From contig NZ_CP046913.1 in the NCBI RefSeq assembly GCF_009789675.1, positions 2,294,001 to 2,358,000 on the forward strand: a stretch of DNA of 64,000 nucleotides, given 5' to 3'. This stretch comes from Paraburkholderia acidisoli. Lineage in GTDB: Bacteria; Pseudomonadota; Gammaproteobacteria; Burkholderiales; Burkholderiaceae. Position 1 is the first letter of the stretch, and each line of letters opens with the position of its first letter. Made by a program: the position numbers and the translations under genes. Shown here piece by piece: positions 9,532 to 20,743 of the stretch. The notes beneath the pieces were generated by a model. The model worked only from the letters and a program-made list of their open reading frames with translations. It was not told the origin of the DNA and ran no database searches.

Positions 9532-10848
9532 ATGTCCACCTCCCCCATTTCACCCGCGCGCGCCGACGACGCCAACGCGGCCAGGCAGCAGAGCACCGCG
9601 CGCGTGATTTTCGCGAGCTTTATCGGCACCGCGATCGAGTTCTACGACTTTTACGTCTACGCCACCGCGGCCGCGCTCGTGATCGGCCCTGTGTTCTTCC
9701 CGCACGGCTCCGCCACGGCGCAGGCGCTGTCGGCGTTCGTCACGTTCGGCATCGCGTTCGTCGCGCGCCCGATCGGCTCGTTCCTGTTCGGCCACTTCGG
9801 CGACCGCATCGGCCGTAAATCGACGCTCGTCGCCTCGCTGCTCGTCATGGGCCTCTCGACCACGCTGATCGGCTTCGTGCCCGGCTACGACGCCATCGGC
9901 AGCCTCGCACCGATCCTGCTGTGCGTGCTGCGCTTCGGCCAGGGCATCGGTCTGGGCGGCGAATGGGGCGGCGCGGCGCTGCTCGCCACCGAATACGCGC
10001 CGCAAGGCAAGCGCGGCTGGTTCGGCATGTTCCCGCAGCTCGGCCCCTCGGTGGGCTTTCTCGCCTCGAACGGCCTGTTCTTCGGCCTCGCCACGACGCT
10101 CTCCGACCAGCAGTTCCGCGACTGGGGCTGGCGCGTGCCGTTCATCGTCTCGGCGGTGCTCGTCGCGCTGGGTCTCTACGTGCGCCTGAAGATCGCTGAA
10201 ACGCCCGCGTTCAAGGCCGCGATCGAGCGCAAGGAGCGCGTGCGCGTGCCGGTCGCCACGCTGCTTTCGAAGCACTGGGTGCCGACGCTGCTCGGCGCGC
10301 TGTCCATGGTCGTCTGCTACACGCTGTTCTACAACGCCACGGTATTCTCGCTCTCGCACGGCGTGGGCGCGCTGCACATCGCGCGTCCGACCTTCCTCGG
10401 CATGCTGTGTATCGCCGTGGTGTTCATGGGCATCGCCACGCCGATCTCGGCCTGGCTCTCCGACCGCTACGGCCGCAAGCCGGTGCTGATCGTCGGCTGC
10501 ATTCTGGCGATTCTCTCGGGCTTCACGATGCAACCGCTGCTTGGCAGCGGCCAGTTGCCGCTCGTACTGCTGTTCCTCGTGATCGAGCTGTTCTTGATGG
10601 GCGCGACCTTCGCCCCGATGGGCGCGTTGCTGCCCGAGCTGTTCCCCACCAGCGTGCGCTACACGGGCGCGGGCGTGGCCTACAACCTTGGCGGCATCCT
10701 GGGCGCTTCGGTGGCGCCCTACATCGCGCAGGTGCTGGCGGCGCGCGGCGGCCTGTCGTGGGTCGGCATGTACGTGTCGATCGCGGCGGCGGTGAGCCTC
10801 GTCGGCGTGCTCTGCATGCGCGAAACGCGGCACACGTCGCTCACGTAA
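9532..10848 (+). CDS. MFS transporter, metabolite:H+ symporter (MHS) family
   Basis: 438 aa inner-membrane protein with about 12 hydrophobic segments. After a polar N-terminus it shows the MHS hallmark SFIGTAIEFYDFYVYATAA in the first helix. A GHFGDRIGRKSTLV loop between helices 2 and 3 is the MFS signature G-x-x-x-D-R-x-G-R-K, and GLGGEWGGAALLATEYAP falls in helix 5. A second DRYGRKP loop follows helix 8. MHS members import small carboxylates, betaines or shikimate together with protons. The substrate cannot be read from the sequence. It is monocistronic and followed by a strong terminator. Confidence 0.88.
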   Translation: MSTSPISPARADDANAARQQSTARVIFASFIGTAIEFYDFYVYATAAALVIGPVFFPHGSATAQALSAFVTFGIAFVARPIGSFLFGHFGDRIGRKSTLVASLLVMGLSTTLIGFVPGYDAIGSLAPILLCVLRFGQGIGLGGEWGGAALLATEYAPQGKRGWFGMFPQLGPSVGFLASNGLFFGLATTLSDQQFRDWGWRVPFIVSAVLVALGLYVRLKIAETPAFKAAIERKERVRVPVATLLSKHWVPTLLGALSMVVCYTLFYNATVFSLSHGVGALHIARPTFLGMLCIAVVFMGIATPISAWLSDRYGRKPVLIVGCILAILSGFTMQPLLGSGQLPLVLLFLVIELFLMGATFAPMGALLPELFPTSVRYTGAGVAYNLGGILGASVAPYIAQVLAARGGLSWVGMYVSIAAAVSLVGVLCMRETRHTSLT

Positions 10849-10879
10849 AGCCCGCGGTTTTCGTCGATCATTCGTCGAT

Positions 10880-10919
10880 AAAAAAAGCGGCGTCCGGAGC
10901 AATCCGGCGCCGCTTTTTT
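10880..10919 (+). terminator. Rho-independent terminator after MHS transporter
   Basis: An A-tract, then stem AAAAGCGGCG-TCCGGA, a short loop, TCCGG-CGCCGC and TTTTTT. Near-perfect hairpin with U-tract, 31 bp after the stop codon. Confidence 0.88.
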
Positions 10920-11038
10920 GCGTTCTGTCTTGAGCGTGTGCGCGGTTTTTTTTGCGCTTTTTTGTTTACTTTCGGGTACACCCGATGCGCTCCTATACTC
11001 GACTCACAGGCCGCGAGCGAACTCGCAGGGAGCCGACC

Positions 11039-11218
11039 ATGAACCTGCATCTGAGCAATGCCGACATCGTGATGATCATGGCGCTCGCGCTAGGCATATC
11101 GCTGCTGCTGGCGTTCCGCTGGCGAGTCTCCAGCTGGCGCGCCGTGGTATTCGAAGCGATCGCGGCGAATGCGGCCGCCATTGCCGCCGTCGTCGCGATC
11201 GAAATGCTGCTCGCCTGA
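11039..11218 (+). CDS. Small membrane protein, hypothetical
   Basis: 59 aa from the ATG at 11039, which has an AGGGAG ribosome site. The upstream ATG at 10952 lies in what looks like promoter DNA. Two hydrophobic segments are visible: residues about 7-23 (ADIVMIMALALGISLLL) and about 37-57 (FEAIAANAAAIAAVVAIEML), joined by a basic WRVSSWR loop, so it probably spans the membrane twice. No family recognised. A T-rich stretch upstream (10940-10975) may hold its promoter. Confidence 0.55.
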   Translation: MNLHLSNADIVMIMALALGISLLLAFRWRVSSWRAVVFEAIAANAAAIAAVVAIEMLLA

Positions 11219-11248
11219 ACTCAGGCGAGCCGGGTTGGCCGACGGCGA

Positions 11249-11374
11249 TCAGCGATAGTAGTAGCCGTGATGGTAGCCGCCGCCGTAGTAGCCGCCGGCC
11301 GGCACCACGACGCAGCCGCCCAGCGAGGCCGCCAGCAAGGCGCCGGCGATGAGGGTAAGCGTCAATCGTTTCAC
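11249..11374 (-). CDS. Very short lipoprotein (41 aa)
   Basis: Starts with GTG at 11374, with a GGGAGA ribosome site 6-7 bases upstream. The product begins VKRLTLTLIAGALLAASLGGC, a signal peptide ending in lipobox LGGC with Cys at residue 21. The mature part is only CVVVPAGGYYGGGYHHGYYYR, rich in Gly, Tyr and His. Proteins of this Gly-Tyr-His-rich type occur in Burkholderiaceae and are usually labelled hypothetical. It would be an outer- or inner-membrane-anchored peptide with no known role. It resembles the 35-aa lipoprotein gene about 440 bp further along on the same strand. Confidence 0.65.
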   Translation of the reverse strand: MKRLTLTLIAGALLAASLGGCVVVPAGGYYGGGYHHGYYYR

Positions 11375-11665
11375 TTCGTTCTCCCGTCGAGTCAGTATCG
11401 GTTTGCCAGTCACGCAGTGCGGTTCAATGCGTATCGGCTGGACAGTTCCGATTGAACACGACGCCGAACCCCCAAGGCGTTGCAAAGTGTAAGCAGCGGT
11501 ATGGCCCATGTAACACCACGCTCGCGAGACGCGCGCTGGCGTGCTTTTCGCGCGACGACGGCCAGGCAACGGGCACACTTCTAACAAGCGTGTAATAGAA
11601 AGCGGCGCGGAAAAACGGCGTGATCGGTGTCGTTCGGATCGGCGGCGTCGAGGTTGTCGAAGGCA

Positions 11666-11683
11666 TTTTCGCGTACGCGAAAA
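11666..11683. promoter_or_regulatory. 18-bp perfect palindrome, candidate operator
   Basis: TTTTCGCGTACGCGAAAA is identical on both strands. With no loop it is unlikely to be a terminator, and it fits a binding site for a dimeric regulator. It lies about 290 bp upstream of the 41-aa lipoprotein start and just past the terminator of the 35-aa lipoprotein gene. Confidence 0.35.
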
Positions 11684-11730
11684 ACCGCCTGCGCATCTCA
11701 CGTAAAAGCAAAACACGAACGCACAAAAGC

Positions 11731-11786
11731 AAAAACGCCCGGCTACGTCCCGGCGGCACACCTGCACCGCCGAGACGCGCCGGGCG
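11731..11786 (-). terminator. Rho-independent terminator of the 35-aa lipoprotein gene
   Basis: On the minus strand CGCCCGGC pairs with GCCGGGCG, an inner CGGCGG/CCGCCG stem strengthens it, and TTTTTGCTTTTG follows. It starts 27 nt after the TGA of the short lipoprotein gene. Confidence 0.8.
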
Positions 11787-11812
11787 CATCCCGCATCGAC
11801 GATGAGTCGACG

Positions 11813-11920
11813 TCAGTAGACCACCACCGCGGGCCGGACATGCACCGGCTGCACGGGTACGACGATGCAGCCCGCCAGCACGAATGCCAGCGCGGCCACG
11901 GCAAGCAGCTTCCTGCTCAT
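11813..11920 (-). CDS. Very short lipoprotein (35 aa)
   Basis: ATG at 11920 with a GGGGGAGAA ribosome site 3-4 bases before it. The product is MSRKLLAVAALAFVLAGC, a signal peptide with lipobox LAGC and Cys at residue 18, followed by a 17-residue mature part rich in Val and Pro (IVVPVQPVHVRPAVVVY). The ribosome site, complete lipobox and dedicated terminator all say it is expressed. I know no function. The C-IVVP / C-VVVP start of the mature chain is shared with the 41-aa lipoprotein nearby, suggesting related genes. Confidence 0.65.
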   Translation of the reverse strand: MSRKLLAVAALAFVLAGCIVVPVQPVHVRPAVVVY

Positions 11921-11980
11921 GATGTTCTCCCCCACGGCGCGCGCGTTCGAGCGCGCGCCATCAACATGACGCGCACGGGA

Positions 11981-12298
11981 TCAAGCGGCCCAATGGCCTT
12001 CGATCCAGCGCCAGTTCGGACCGTGCGCGACCCAGTGGCCCGGCACCCAGTGATAGCCGACGCGCTCGTGCTGCCAGTGGCCCTGCACCCACACGTAGTG
12101 GCCGCGCGCCCACTGCCAGTGACCTTTGTCCCAGACGTAGCCCGCGCGCGGCGCCGGCATCACCTCGACGCGCTCGGCGGGCGGCGCGACATTCGGCTCG
12201 ACGATCACGACCGCGGCGAACGCGGGCGCGGCCACGGCGCAGGTACCGGCCGCAACGATGGCGGCCTTGGCGATGAAGCCACGAAGTGTGTTGTTCAT
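11981..12298 (-). CDS. Exported YXWGXW-repeat-type protein
   Basis: 105 aa from the ATG at 12298. A signal peptide covers about the first 28 residues (hydrophobic AKAAIVAAGTCAVAAPAFAA, with AFA-A cleavage site). The mature part holds about five copies of a short aromatic repeat, each ending G-H-W (GHWQW, GHYVW, GHWQH, PGHW, EGHW), preceded by V-W/H-W/R-W turns. This matches the YXWGXW (BcpO-related) repeat family of secreted proteins in beta-proteobacteria. The role is unknown, perhaps envelope-associated. It lies next to the two short lipoproteins, all on the minus strand. Confidence 0.75.
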   Translation of the reverse strand: MNNTLRGFIAKAAIVAAGTCAVAAPAFAAVVIVEPNVAPPAERVEVMPAPRAGYVWDKGHWQWARGHYVWVQGHWQHERVGYHWVPGHWVAHGPNWRWIEGHWAA

Positions 12299-12601
12299 AT
12301 CGATCACCCTTGTAGTTGGACGCCGCAATCCGGCGTTACCGGAACAATGCGCGAGCGCACGTTCGCGCTGACATGCACGGTGTAACGGCACAGGGTGAAG
12401 TGAAACCGAATATTTCGGCGAGGCAATAGCGGGGAAGGCGCCGCAAGCGGACTGGGCCCGCGCGCGCTCAGCGCGGCGAACGGCGCGCACGGAACGCGCA
12501 CCGGGAAGGACATCGACACACCACGGCGATGGACGACGAACCACAACGACAACGACAACCACAACTACGCGCGCGGCATGCCCAGCCGCGCGCGCGGAAA
12601 C
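12299..12601 (-). other. Intergenic region minE / YXWGXW gene
   Basis: 303 bp. It contains the likely promoter of the YXWGXW gene, a CCGAA-TAT-TTCGG dyad near 12408, a run of imperfect CAACGA hexamers at about 12543-12562, and a GC-rich hairpin just after minE. No gene seen. Confidence 0.35.
12568..12594 (-). terminator. GC-rich hairpin after minE, possible terminator
   Basis: Ten-base perfect arms (12568-12577 and 12585-12594) with a 7-nt loop lie just after the minE stop. The following minus-strand DNA is T/G-rich rather than a clean U-tract, so termination is uncertain. Confidence 0.4.
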
Positions 12602-12856
12602 TCAAGCCTGCGGAATCTCGATCTTGACCTCGAGCACTTCGAGATCGTCCTGACGTTCGAGGCTCACGCGAATGTCTTCGTCGGAGATCTTCACGTACTT
12701 CGAGATCACCGCGACGAGTTCGCGTTGCAGGGCCGGCAGATAATCGGCGGGCGGATGACCGCCTGCGCGCTCGTGAGCAATGATGAGCTGCAGGCGTTCC
12801 TTCGCTACCGAGGCGGACTTCTTCTTCTCGCCGAGAAAAAACGAAAGAAACGACAT
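12602..12856 (-). CDS. minE: Cell division topological specificity factor MinE
   Basis: 84 aa, the normal MinE length. The N-terminal [30 protein letters not shown] contains the amphipathic membrane-targeting helix and the MinD-contact strand. The C-terminal half ([19 protein letters not shown], then acidic [15 protein letters not shown]) is the dimerisation domain. MinE stimulates the MinD ATPase and drives pole-to-pole oscillation, placing the division septum at mid-cell. It lies 14 bp after minD on the same strand. Confidence 0.96.
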   Translation of the reverse strand: MSFLSFFLGEKKKSASVAKERLQLIIAHERAGGHPPADYLPALQRELVAVISKYVKISDEDIRVSLERQDDLEVLEVKIEIPQA

Positions 12857-12870
12857 GACGTGCGCCTCCC

Positions 12871-13686
12871 TTACTTGCTGCCGAACAGGCGCTGCAGGAG
12901 CCCCGGCTTCTGGTAGTCGGTGAAGCGAAGCGTCTTTTCTTCGCCGAGAAAGCGCGCCACGACGTCCTTATACGCTTCGGCGACGTCGGTGCCGTCGAGG
13001 TGGACGGCGGGCACGCCCTGGTTCGAAGCGTGCAGCACGGCTTCCGATTCGGGAATCACGCCGATCAGCTCGATGCGCAGGATTTCCGCGATGTCGGAGA
13101 GCGAGAGCATTTCGCCTTCGCTCACGCGCTTCGGGTTGTAACGCGTGATGAGCAGATGCTCCTTGATCGGGTCCTTGCCTTCGATGGCGCGCTTCGTCTT
13201 CGACGAGAGCATGCCGAGAATACGGTCCGAGTCGCGCACCGAGGACACTTCCGGATTCGTCACGATCAGTGCTTCGTCGGCGAAATGCATCGCGAGCAGC
13301 GCGCCCGATTCGATACCGGCCGGCGAGTCGCAGATGATGTATTCGAAGTCCATCTTGATCAGATCGTCGATGACCTTCTCGACGCCTTCCTTCGTGAGCG
13401 CGTCCTTGTCGCGCGTCTGCGAAGCGGGCAGGACGAAGAGCGTCTCGCACTTCTTGTCCTTGATGAGCGCCTGATTCAGGTTCGCTTCGCCCTGGATCAC
13501 GTTGATCAGGTCGTACACGACGCGGCGCTCGCAACCCATGATCAGGTCGAGATTGCGCAGGCCCACGTCGAAGTCGATGACTGCGGTTTTATGGCCGCGC
13601 AACGCGAGGCCCGATGCGAAACTCGCGCTCGTGGTCGTCTTGCCGACGCCACCCTTGCCCGAAGTCACCACAATGATTTTTGCCAT
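12871..13686 (-). CDS. minD: Septum-site determining ATPase MinD
   Basis: 271 aa peripheral membrane ATPase of the ParA/MinD family. The deviant Walker A motif (GKGGVGKTT) is at residues 10-18, [14 protein letters not shown] follows, and the Walker B-like [13 protein letters not shown] lies at about 117-129. The C-terminus [10 protein letters not shown] is the amphipathic membrane-targeting helix. ATP-bound dimers recruit MinC to the membrane and are released by MinE. It is the middle gene of minCDE. Confidence 0.97.
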   Translation of the reverse strand: MAKIIVVTSGKGGVGKTTTSASFASGLALRGHKTAVIDFDVGLRNLDLIMGCERRVVYDLINVIQGEANLNQALIKDKKCETLFVLPASQTRDKDALTKEGVEKVIDDLIKMDFEYIICDSPAGIESGALLAMHFADEALIVTNPEVSSVRDSDRILGMLSSKTKRAIEGKDPIKEHLLITRYNPKRVSEGEMLSLSDIAEILRIELIGVIPESEAVLHASNQGVPAVHLDGTDVAEAYKDVVARFLGEEKTLRFTDYQKPGLLQRLFGSK

Positions 13687-13759
13687 TCCCTTACCTTGCG
13701 TTCGTCAGTTTCCAGTTTGGTCTCATCGCGTGCCGCCTGAACTTTGAGCGAGCGGCGAA

Positions 13760-14647
13760 TCAGGTGAGCCTCAACGGTTCGATCAACAGCTTTTCTTCGT
13801 CGAGCCGGATTTGCACCGGCTTGCCCTTCACGTCGGCCGTGAGCGGGACCTCGGTCGTACGGTAGATGCCCGCGATCGAAATCAGTTCCGCTTCGAGGCA
13901 CGTGCAGAAGATGCGTGCGTCGTGATTGCCGTGCACGCCCGCGAGCGCGCGGCCGCGCAACGGCGCGTAAATATGGATGTTGCCCTCGGCGATGACCTCG
14001 GCGCCGTTCGAGACGAGGCCGAGCACGACCACGTCGCCCTTCGCGTAGATGCGCTGGCCCGAGCGCAGCGGCCGGTCGACCACGAGCGTTTCCGGACGCG
14101 CGTTGGCGGCCGCGCCGGCTTCAGGCGTGGCGGCGTCAGGCGCGGCGGCGCTGGCATTCTGGGCTTCGAGGGAAAACAGTTCAGGCTGGGCAGAAGCGGC
14201 CGTGGCCGGCTCCGTGGAGGCTTCAGCGGAAGCCGTGGCAGCCGTGGCCCCGACCTCGCTCGCGTTCGCGGCAGGCGCGGCGCTCGCCGGCTCGCTGCTT
14301 TCCTCGGCGGATTTCGCGTTCGCGCCACGGCGATCGCGCGCTTCGAGAAACGGCAGCCCGGCCTCGGCGGCCCACGCGTGCTGCGCGGCATGCGCGACCA
14401 CGCCGACCGGGCGCATGCGCACGCTTTCGAGCAGACGCACGATGTCGCCGAGCGCGACCTGTTCCGCTTCGGCGAGACGCCGCAAGTCGATCGCGACGGT
14501 GTCGTTCGCGAAGAATTCAGGCGTCGCCTCGAAGCGACGCGTGAGTTCGGCGCGCATGGCGTCGAGCTCGGTCGTCTTGACCACGAACAGAAGCGTATCG
14601 ACTGAACCGCTCTTCAGTTCAAAATATGGCGATTTCCTGGGCGACAT
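13760..14647 (-). CDS. minC: Septum-site determining protein MinC with extended linker
   Basis: 295 aa inhibitor of FtsZ ring assembly, compared with about 230 aa in E. coli. The N-terminal FtsZ-binding domain covers roughly 1-110 ([16 protein letters not shown]...). The C-terminal beta-helix domain, about 185-295, has the conserved [43 protein letters not shown] region that dimerises and binds MinD. Between them lies a linker of roughly 70-75 residues composed almost wholly of Ala, Glu, Ser, Pro and Thr. First gene of minCDE, 73 bp before minD. TAAAAT near 14672-14677 on the minus strand is a -10 candidate. Confidence 0.94.
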   Translation of the reverse strand: MSPRKSPYFELKSGSVDTLLFVVKTTELDAMRAELTRRFEATPEFFANDTVAIDLRRLAEAEQVALGDIVRLLESVRMRPVGVVAHAAQHAWAAEAGLPFLEARDRRGANAKSAEESSEPASAAPAANASEVGATAATASAEASTEPATAASAQPELFSLEAQNASAAAPDAATPEAGAAANARPETLVVDRPLRSGQRIYAKGDVVVLGLVSNGAEVIAEGNIHIYAPLRGRALAGVHGNHDARIFCTCLEAELISIAGIYRTTEVPLTADVKGKPVQIRLDEEKLLIEPLRLT

Positions 14648-14889
14648 GGCGTTCGGCTAAAAATTTTGCGTATTTTACAGGCGCCAACGCGCACGGCCAT
14701 TATTTTTAGCGGGCTAGCCGGCCGGATTCGCGCAAACAAAATCGGAACAAAAATCGCGGGGCAGGCAAAGCGCGCCGCGAGCACGGCCACGCGGCGGCGA
14801 TCACATGGGAAGCACGCCGCGATCACGCGACGCCGGCGGGCGTCGAGCGCGGCCCGGGCGCGACGCCCAGGCGCCCGCGATTTGAGGGA

Positions 14890-15432
14890 CTACGACGAAG
14901 ACGCCGCCTTGACGTGCGCGCTCACGTCGCGCATGAGCAGCGTTTCCCATTGCTCGGGCGACTGCTGGCTGCGCGCGTGATCGCCCGTGGCGACGAAACC
15001 GAGGCGCTCGTAAAAGCGCATGGCCGTGGTGTTCGAGTCGGTGATCCACGCGTAGATTTGCGTGGCGCCTTCGCTCACGAGCCAGTCGATGGCCGCGTTG
15101 AGCAGCAGTTCGCCGCCGCGCAGATGACGCACGGCGGGCGCGACCCACAGCGCCGAAACGAACGCGCGGCGCGCCGGCGCGCTCTCGAAACTCGCGCCGA
15201 TCAATCCGGCGGGATGACCCTCGGTGTACAGAATGAACGACGTGCCCGTGTGCGAGTCCGCATGCCGGGCCGCCGCGGCGTCGAAGACGGCTGCGTCGGC
15301 AGAAAGCGCGTCTTCGAGCGTGTCGCCGAATGCATAGGGCGCGTCTCGCAGCGAAGCGGTTCGAAGCTCGCGGAGCACGGCACCCTGATCGGCGGCGATA
15401 CGGCGAACGGTCAGTGACAGTGACGGACTCAT
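14890..15432 (-). CDS. GNAT-family N-acetyltransferase
   Basis: 180 aa single-domain acetyltransferase. The acetyl-CoA-binding motif A is visible as FVSALWVAPAVRHLRGGELLLNAAIDWL, near 85-115. A later strand and helix include NTTAMRFYERLGFVATGDHA, the usual GNAT C-terminal N-x-x-A-x-x-x-Y-x-x-x-G-F. The substrate is unknown. It may acetylate a small molecule or a protein N-terminus. It is a lone gene between minC and map, all on the minus strand. Confidence 0.82.
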   Translation of the reverse strand: MSPSLSLTVRRIAADQGAVLRELRTASLRDAPYAFGDTLEDALSADAAVFDAAAARHADSHTGTSFILYTEGHPAGLIGASFESAPARRAFVSALWVAPAVRHLRGGELLLNAAIDWLVSEGATQIYAWITDSNTTAMRFYERLGFVATGDHARSQQSPEQWETLLMRDVSAHVKAASSS

Positions 15433-15598
15433 GCAGTCGTAAACCCCAATAAAGCGCTAACGCGTAGCTTTAACCGAACTGGCTTGAGAGTCAAATCCTT
15501 ATTTGACAATTGATGCCGCGCGCCGCACCGCACAACGGTTGCGCCGCCAGCCCTGCCGCCGCTCTTGACAGCGGGCGTGAGCGCCCGCACGGCCGCCC

Positions 15599-16384
15599 TC
15601 ACGGCGCCTCGTAAGCGCCTGTGCCGTCCGGCCAGGGCGTGAGCAGTTCGTAGCCGTCCTCGGTGACGGCGACCATGTGCTCCCATTGCGCGGAGAGCGA
15701 GCGATCCTTGGTGACGACGGTCCAGCCGTCGCGCTGCACCGTGGTGCCCGCGCGGCCCGCGTTGACCATCGGCTCGATCGTGAAGACCATGCCCGGCTTC
15801 AGACGCACGCCCTGCCCCGGCTGGCCATAGTGCAGCACCTGCGGTTCCTCGTGATAGACCTTGCCGATGCCGTGGCCGCAATACTCGCGCACGATCGAAA
15901 ACCCCTCGGCCTGCGCACGCCGCTGAATGGCGTGCCCGACGTCGCCGAGCGTCGCGCCCGGCTTCACTTCGCGGATGCCGGCGAGCATCGCCTCGTAGGT
16001 CGTGTCGATGAGCTGGCGGCCCACGGCGCTCGGCGTGCCCACGGTGTACATGCGGCTCGTGTCCCCGAAATAGCCGTCCCGGATCACGGCCACGTCGATG
16101 TTGATGATGTCGCCGTCCTTCAAGACTTCGCCGCGGTTCGGAATGCCGTGGCACACCACGGAGTTGACCGAGGTGCAGATCGTCTTCGGGAAGCCGAGGT
16201 AGCCGACGTTGGCCGGCACCGCCTTGAGCGTATTGACGATGAAGTCGTTGCAGATCGCGTCGAGGTCGTCGGTGGAGACGCCCGGCTTGACGTGCTCGCC
16301 GATCATCGCGAGCACGTCGGCGGCGAGCCGGCCTGAAATGCGCAGGCGGGCGATATCGTCGGCTGACTTGTAAGTGATAGGCAT
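15599..16384 (-). CDS. map: Methionine aminopeptidase type I
   Basis: 261 aa from the ATG at 16384 (MPITYKSADDIARLRISGR). An in-frame ATG 45 bp upstream would add MGHVATRAAAHFGLQ but lacks support from family length. The metal ligands of the type I enzyme are visible: NIDVAVIRDGYFGDTSRM gives two Asp, REYCGHGIGKVYHEEP the His, TIEPMV the first Glu, and SAQWEHMVAVTEDG the second. The enzyme removes the initiator Met from nascent proteins in the cytosol. It is not beside rpsB-tsf here, so a second map gene elsewhere is possible. Confidence 0.93.
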   Translation of the reverse strand: MPITYKSADDIARLRISGRLAADVLAMIGEHVKPGVSTDDLDAICNDFIVNTLKAVPANVGYLGFPKTICTSVNSVVCHGIPNRGEVLKDGDIINIDVAVIRDGYFGDTSRMYTVGTPSAVGRQLIDTTYEAMLAGIREVKPGATLGDVGHAIQRRAQAEGFSIVREYCGHGIGKVYHEEPQVLHYGQPGQGVRLKPGMVFTIEPMVNAGRAGTTVQRDGWTVVTKDRSLSAQWEHMVAVTEDGYELLTPWPDGTGAYEAP

Positions 16385-16604
16385 CTGGAGACCGAAGTGG
16401 GCGGCGGCGCGCGTGGCTACGTGACCCACGTAACCGACGCGGCATCTCGCCGCAAATTCAAAGGAGCGATTGTACCGGCGCGGCGGCGTCGGCTGCGCGG
16501 GAACTCGGCCGGCTGCGATTGAATTTTCAGATACGTCCGATTGTTGTAGCGCAACCCGCCGTCAAGAATAAGAAATATCTTACATCGCAAGGCGATTTTC
16601 GCTC

Positions 16605-17408
16605 ATGACCGCTTCCGCCACGGGTACCACGGGTGCCCCCACTGCCGCCGCGCCTCCCATCAACATCCTCATCGCGCTGCCGACCTACGACAACTCGGTG
16701 CACTTCGACTTCGCCATGGCGCTCGCCAAACTCATGGCGACCTTCAAGGAACGCGGCATCGGCTACGAATACATTCATACGGCCTCGTCGCACATCATTC
16801 GCGCGCGCAACTTCTTCGCGAGCTACTTCCTGAGCCGCCCCGAATTCACGCATTTGCTGTTTCTGGACACGGACATGGACTTCTCCGCCGAAGCCATCCC
16901 GCGCCTGCTCGCCGGCAACAAGCCCGTGGCCGGCATTGCCTGCCCGTACCGCTTCTTCGACGGCGCCACGACAATCACGAGCGCCGACGTCGGGCTTTCG
17001 CTGCGCGAATGGCAGGAAAAGACCGTCACGTACAACACCGCGATCGTCTCCGACGCCACGGGCAACAGCCACGTGCACGGCGGCTGGGCCGAGGTGAATC
17101 ACATCGGCACCGGCATCTTTCTCGTGCGCCGCGACGCGATCGAAGCGATCCTGCCGCGCACGCAGCTTTACCGCCCGCCTTCCCAGTACGCGCCGTATCT
17201 CGCCGATGGCCGCTTCTACGGTTTTTTCGACACGATCAGCGAGCAAGGCGTCTATCTCTCCGAGGACCTGTCGTTCTGCCGGCGCGTGCGCGAGTCGGGT
17301 ATGCCGGTGTGGGCGCTCGTCGACGAGAAAATCACGCATCACGGCGCGTCGTCGATATCGGGCACGTACCTGCGCGCGCTGGAATTGCGCGGGCACAGGA
17401 AGCCGTAA
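16605..17408 (+). CDS. Putative GT-A-fold glycosyltransferase
   Basis: 267 aa, soluble, with no signal peptide or membrane segment. After a disordered Thr/Ala/Gly/Pro N-terminus, residues about 22-30 (INILIALPTYD) form the first Rossmann-type strand. FTHLLFLDTDMDF near 85-95 carries a DxD-like metal and nucleotide-sugar motif, followed by a KPVAGIACPYRF strand. The C-terminal SEDLSFCRRVRESGMPVWALVDEKITHHG segment resembles the acceptor-side ED motif and His of family 2 glycosyltransferases. The sugar donor and acceptor are unknown. It stands alone, ends in a terminator and has AT-richer upstream DNA with a TAAGA-AATA-TCTTA dyad at 16569-16582. Possible horizontal acquisition next to a tRNA gene. 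Confidence 0.62.
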   Translation: MTASATGTTGAPTAAAPPINILIALPTYDNSVHFDFAMALAKLMATFKERGIGYEYIHTASSHIIRARNFFASYFLSRPEFTHLLFLDTDMDFSAEAIPRLLAGNKPVAGIACPYRFFDGATTITSADVGLSLREWQEKTVTYNTAIVSDATGNSHVHGGWAEVNHIGTGIFLVRRDAIEAILPRTQLYRPPSQYAPYLADGRFYGFFDTISEQGVYLSEDLSFCRRVRESGMPVWALVDEKITHHGASSISGTYLRALELRGHRKP

Positions 17409-17483
17409 CGAGAAGGCGTGAATCAGGCGCGGCGCATGGGTGCCGCGCGTTCGGCGACATCCACAAATTCGCCGCCGCAAAGC

Positions 17484-17519
17484 AAAAACCCCGCAGGTCT
17501 TTCGACTTGCGGGGTTTTC
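17484..17519. terminator. Bidirectional terminator between the glycosyltransferase gene and tRNA-Ser(CGA)
   Basis: AAAAACCCCGCAGGTC, loop TTTC, GACTTGCGGGGTTTT. A 12-13 bp stem with A/T tracts on both sides, able to stop the plus-strand glycosyltransferase transcript and the minus-strand tRNA transcript. Confidence 0.85.
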
Positions 17520-17525
17520 TGAATT

Positions 17526-17616
<91 letters not shown>

Positions 17617-17672
17617 GGCGTCCTGCATTTTTACTGCTTCTCAGGTCTTGGTCGGCGACCAGAGAAGCGAAG

Positions 17673-17700
17673 ATTATAGAACACTTTTAGGCTTTTGCAA
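17673..17700 (-). promoter_or_regulatory. Sigma-70 promoter of tRNA-Ser(CGA)
   Basis: On the minus strand TTGCAA (17700-17695), a 16-bp AT-rich spacer and a perfect TATAAT (17678-17673), 56 bp before the tRNA 5' end. The short spacer is within the accepted range. Confidence 0.7.
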
Positions 17701-17823
17701 GCCCTCGTGTGCAAAATCGGCGAAGAAATTTGCGGGCCGGTTTTGAGGCACTTTCGGCGGATTCAGCAGACAGCTGGCACACGCGGTTCCGTGCGCCGCT
17801 CATTCACCCGCTTATTTGCCCAC

Positions 17824-20537
<2,714 letters not shown>

Positions 20538-20743
20538 GACGTTTTCGCGATAATGACGGCTTGACGGCAGCGCGCGGGGAATCGGGGCAGCATCGATCAC
20601 GTCGATACCCCGCCCGTTGCCCGGGCGCGCCGGATGCAGTCGAGCATTATGACAGCGCCCGCCGCCACGCGAGACGCGGCGCGATCCACGCCGACGCCGC
20701 CGGAACCCACAACATCACAGCAACTTCAGGGAAAGCGTTCCAG

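Larger units (their letters stand above)
11375..11812. other. Intergenic region between the two short lipoprotein genes
   Basis: 438 bp that should hold the promoter of the 41-aa lipoprotein gene. It also holds an 18-bp perfect palindrome (11666-11683) and the terminator of the 35-aa lipoprotein gene (11731-11786). No further gene seen. Confidence 0.4.

Noticed and set aside
15571..15588. GCGGGCG-TGAG-CGCCCGC hairpin after map as a terminator
   Set aside because: A strong hairpin but no U-tract on either strand, so not called.
20538..20743. Possible TPP riboswitch before the NCS1 permease (CytX type)
   Set aside because: I could not find the conserved CUGAGA and GAACCUGAUC-type segments of the TPP element. 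Only a weak TCAGGGAA similarity is present.
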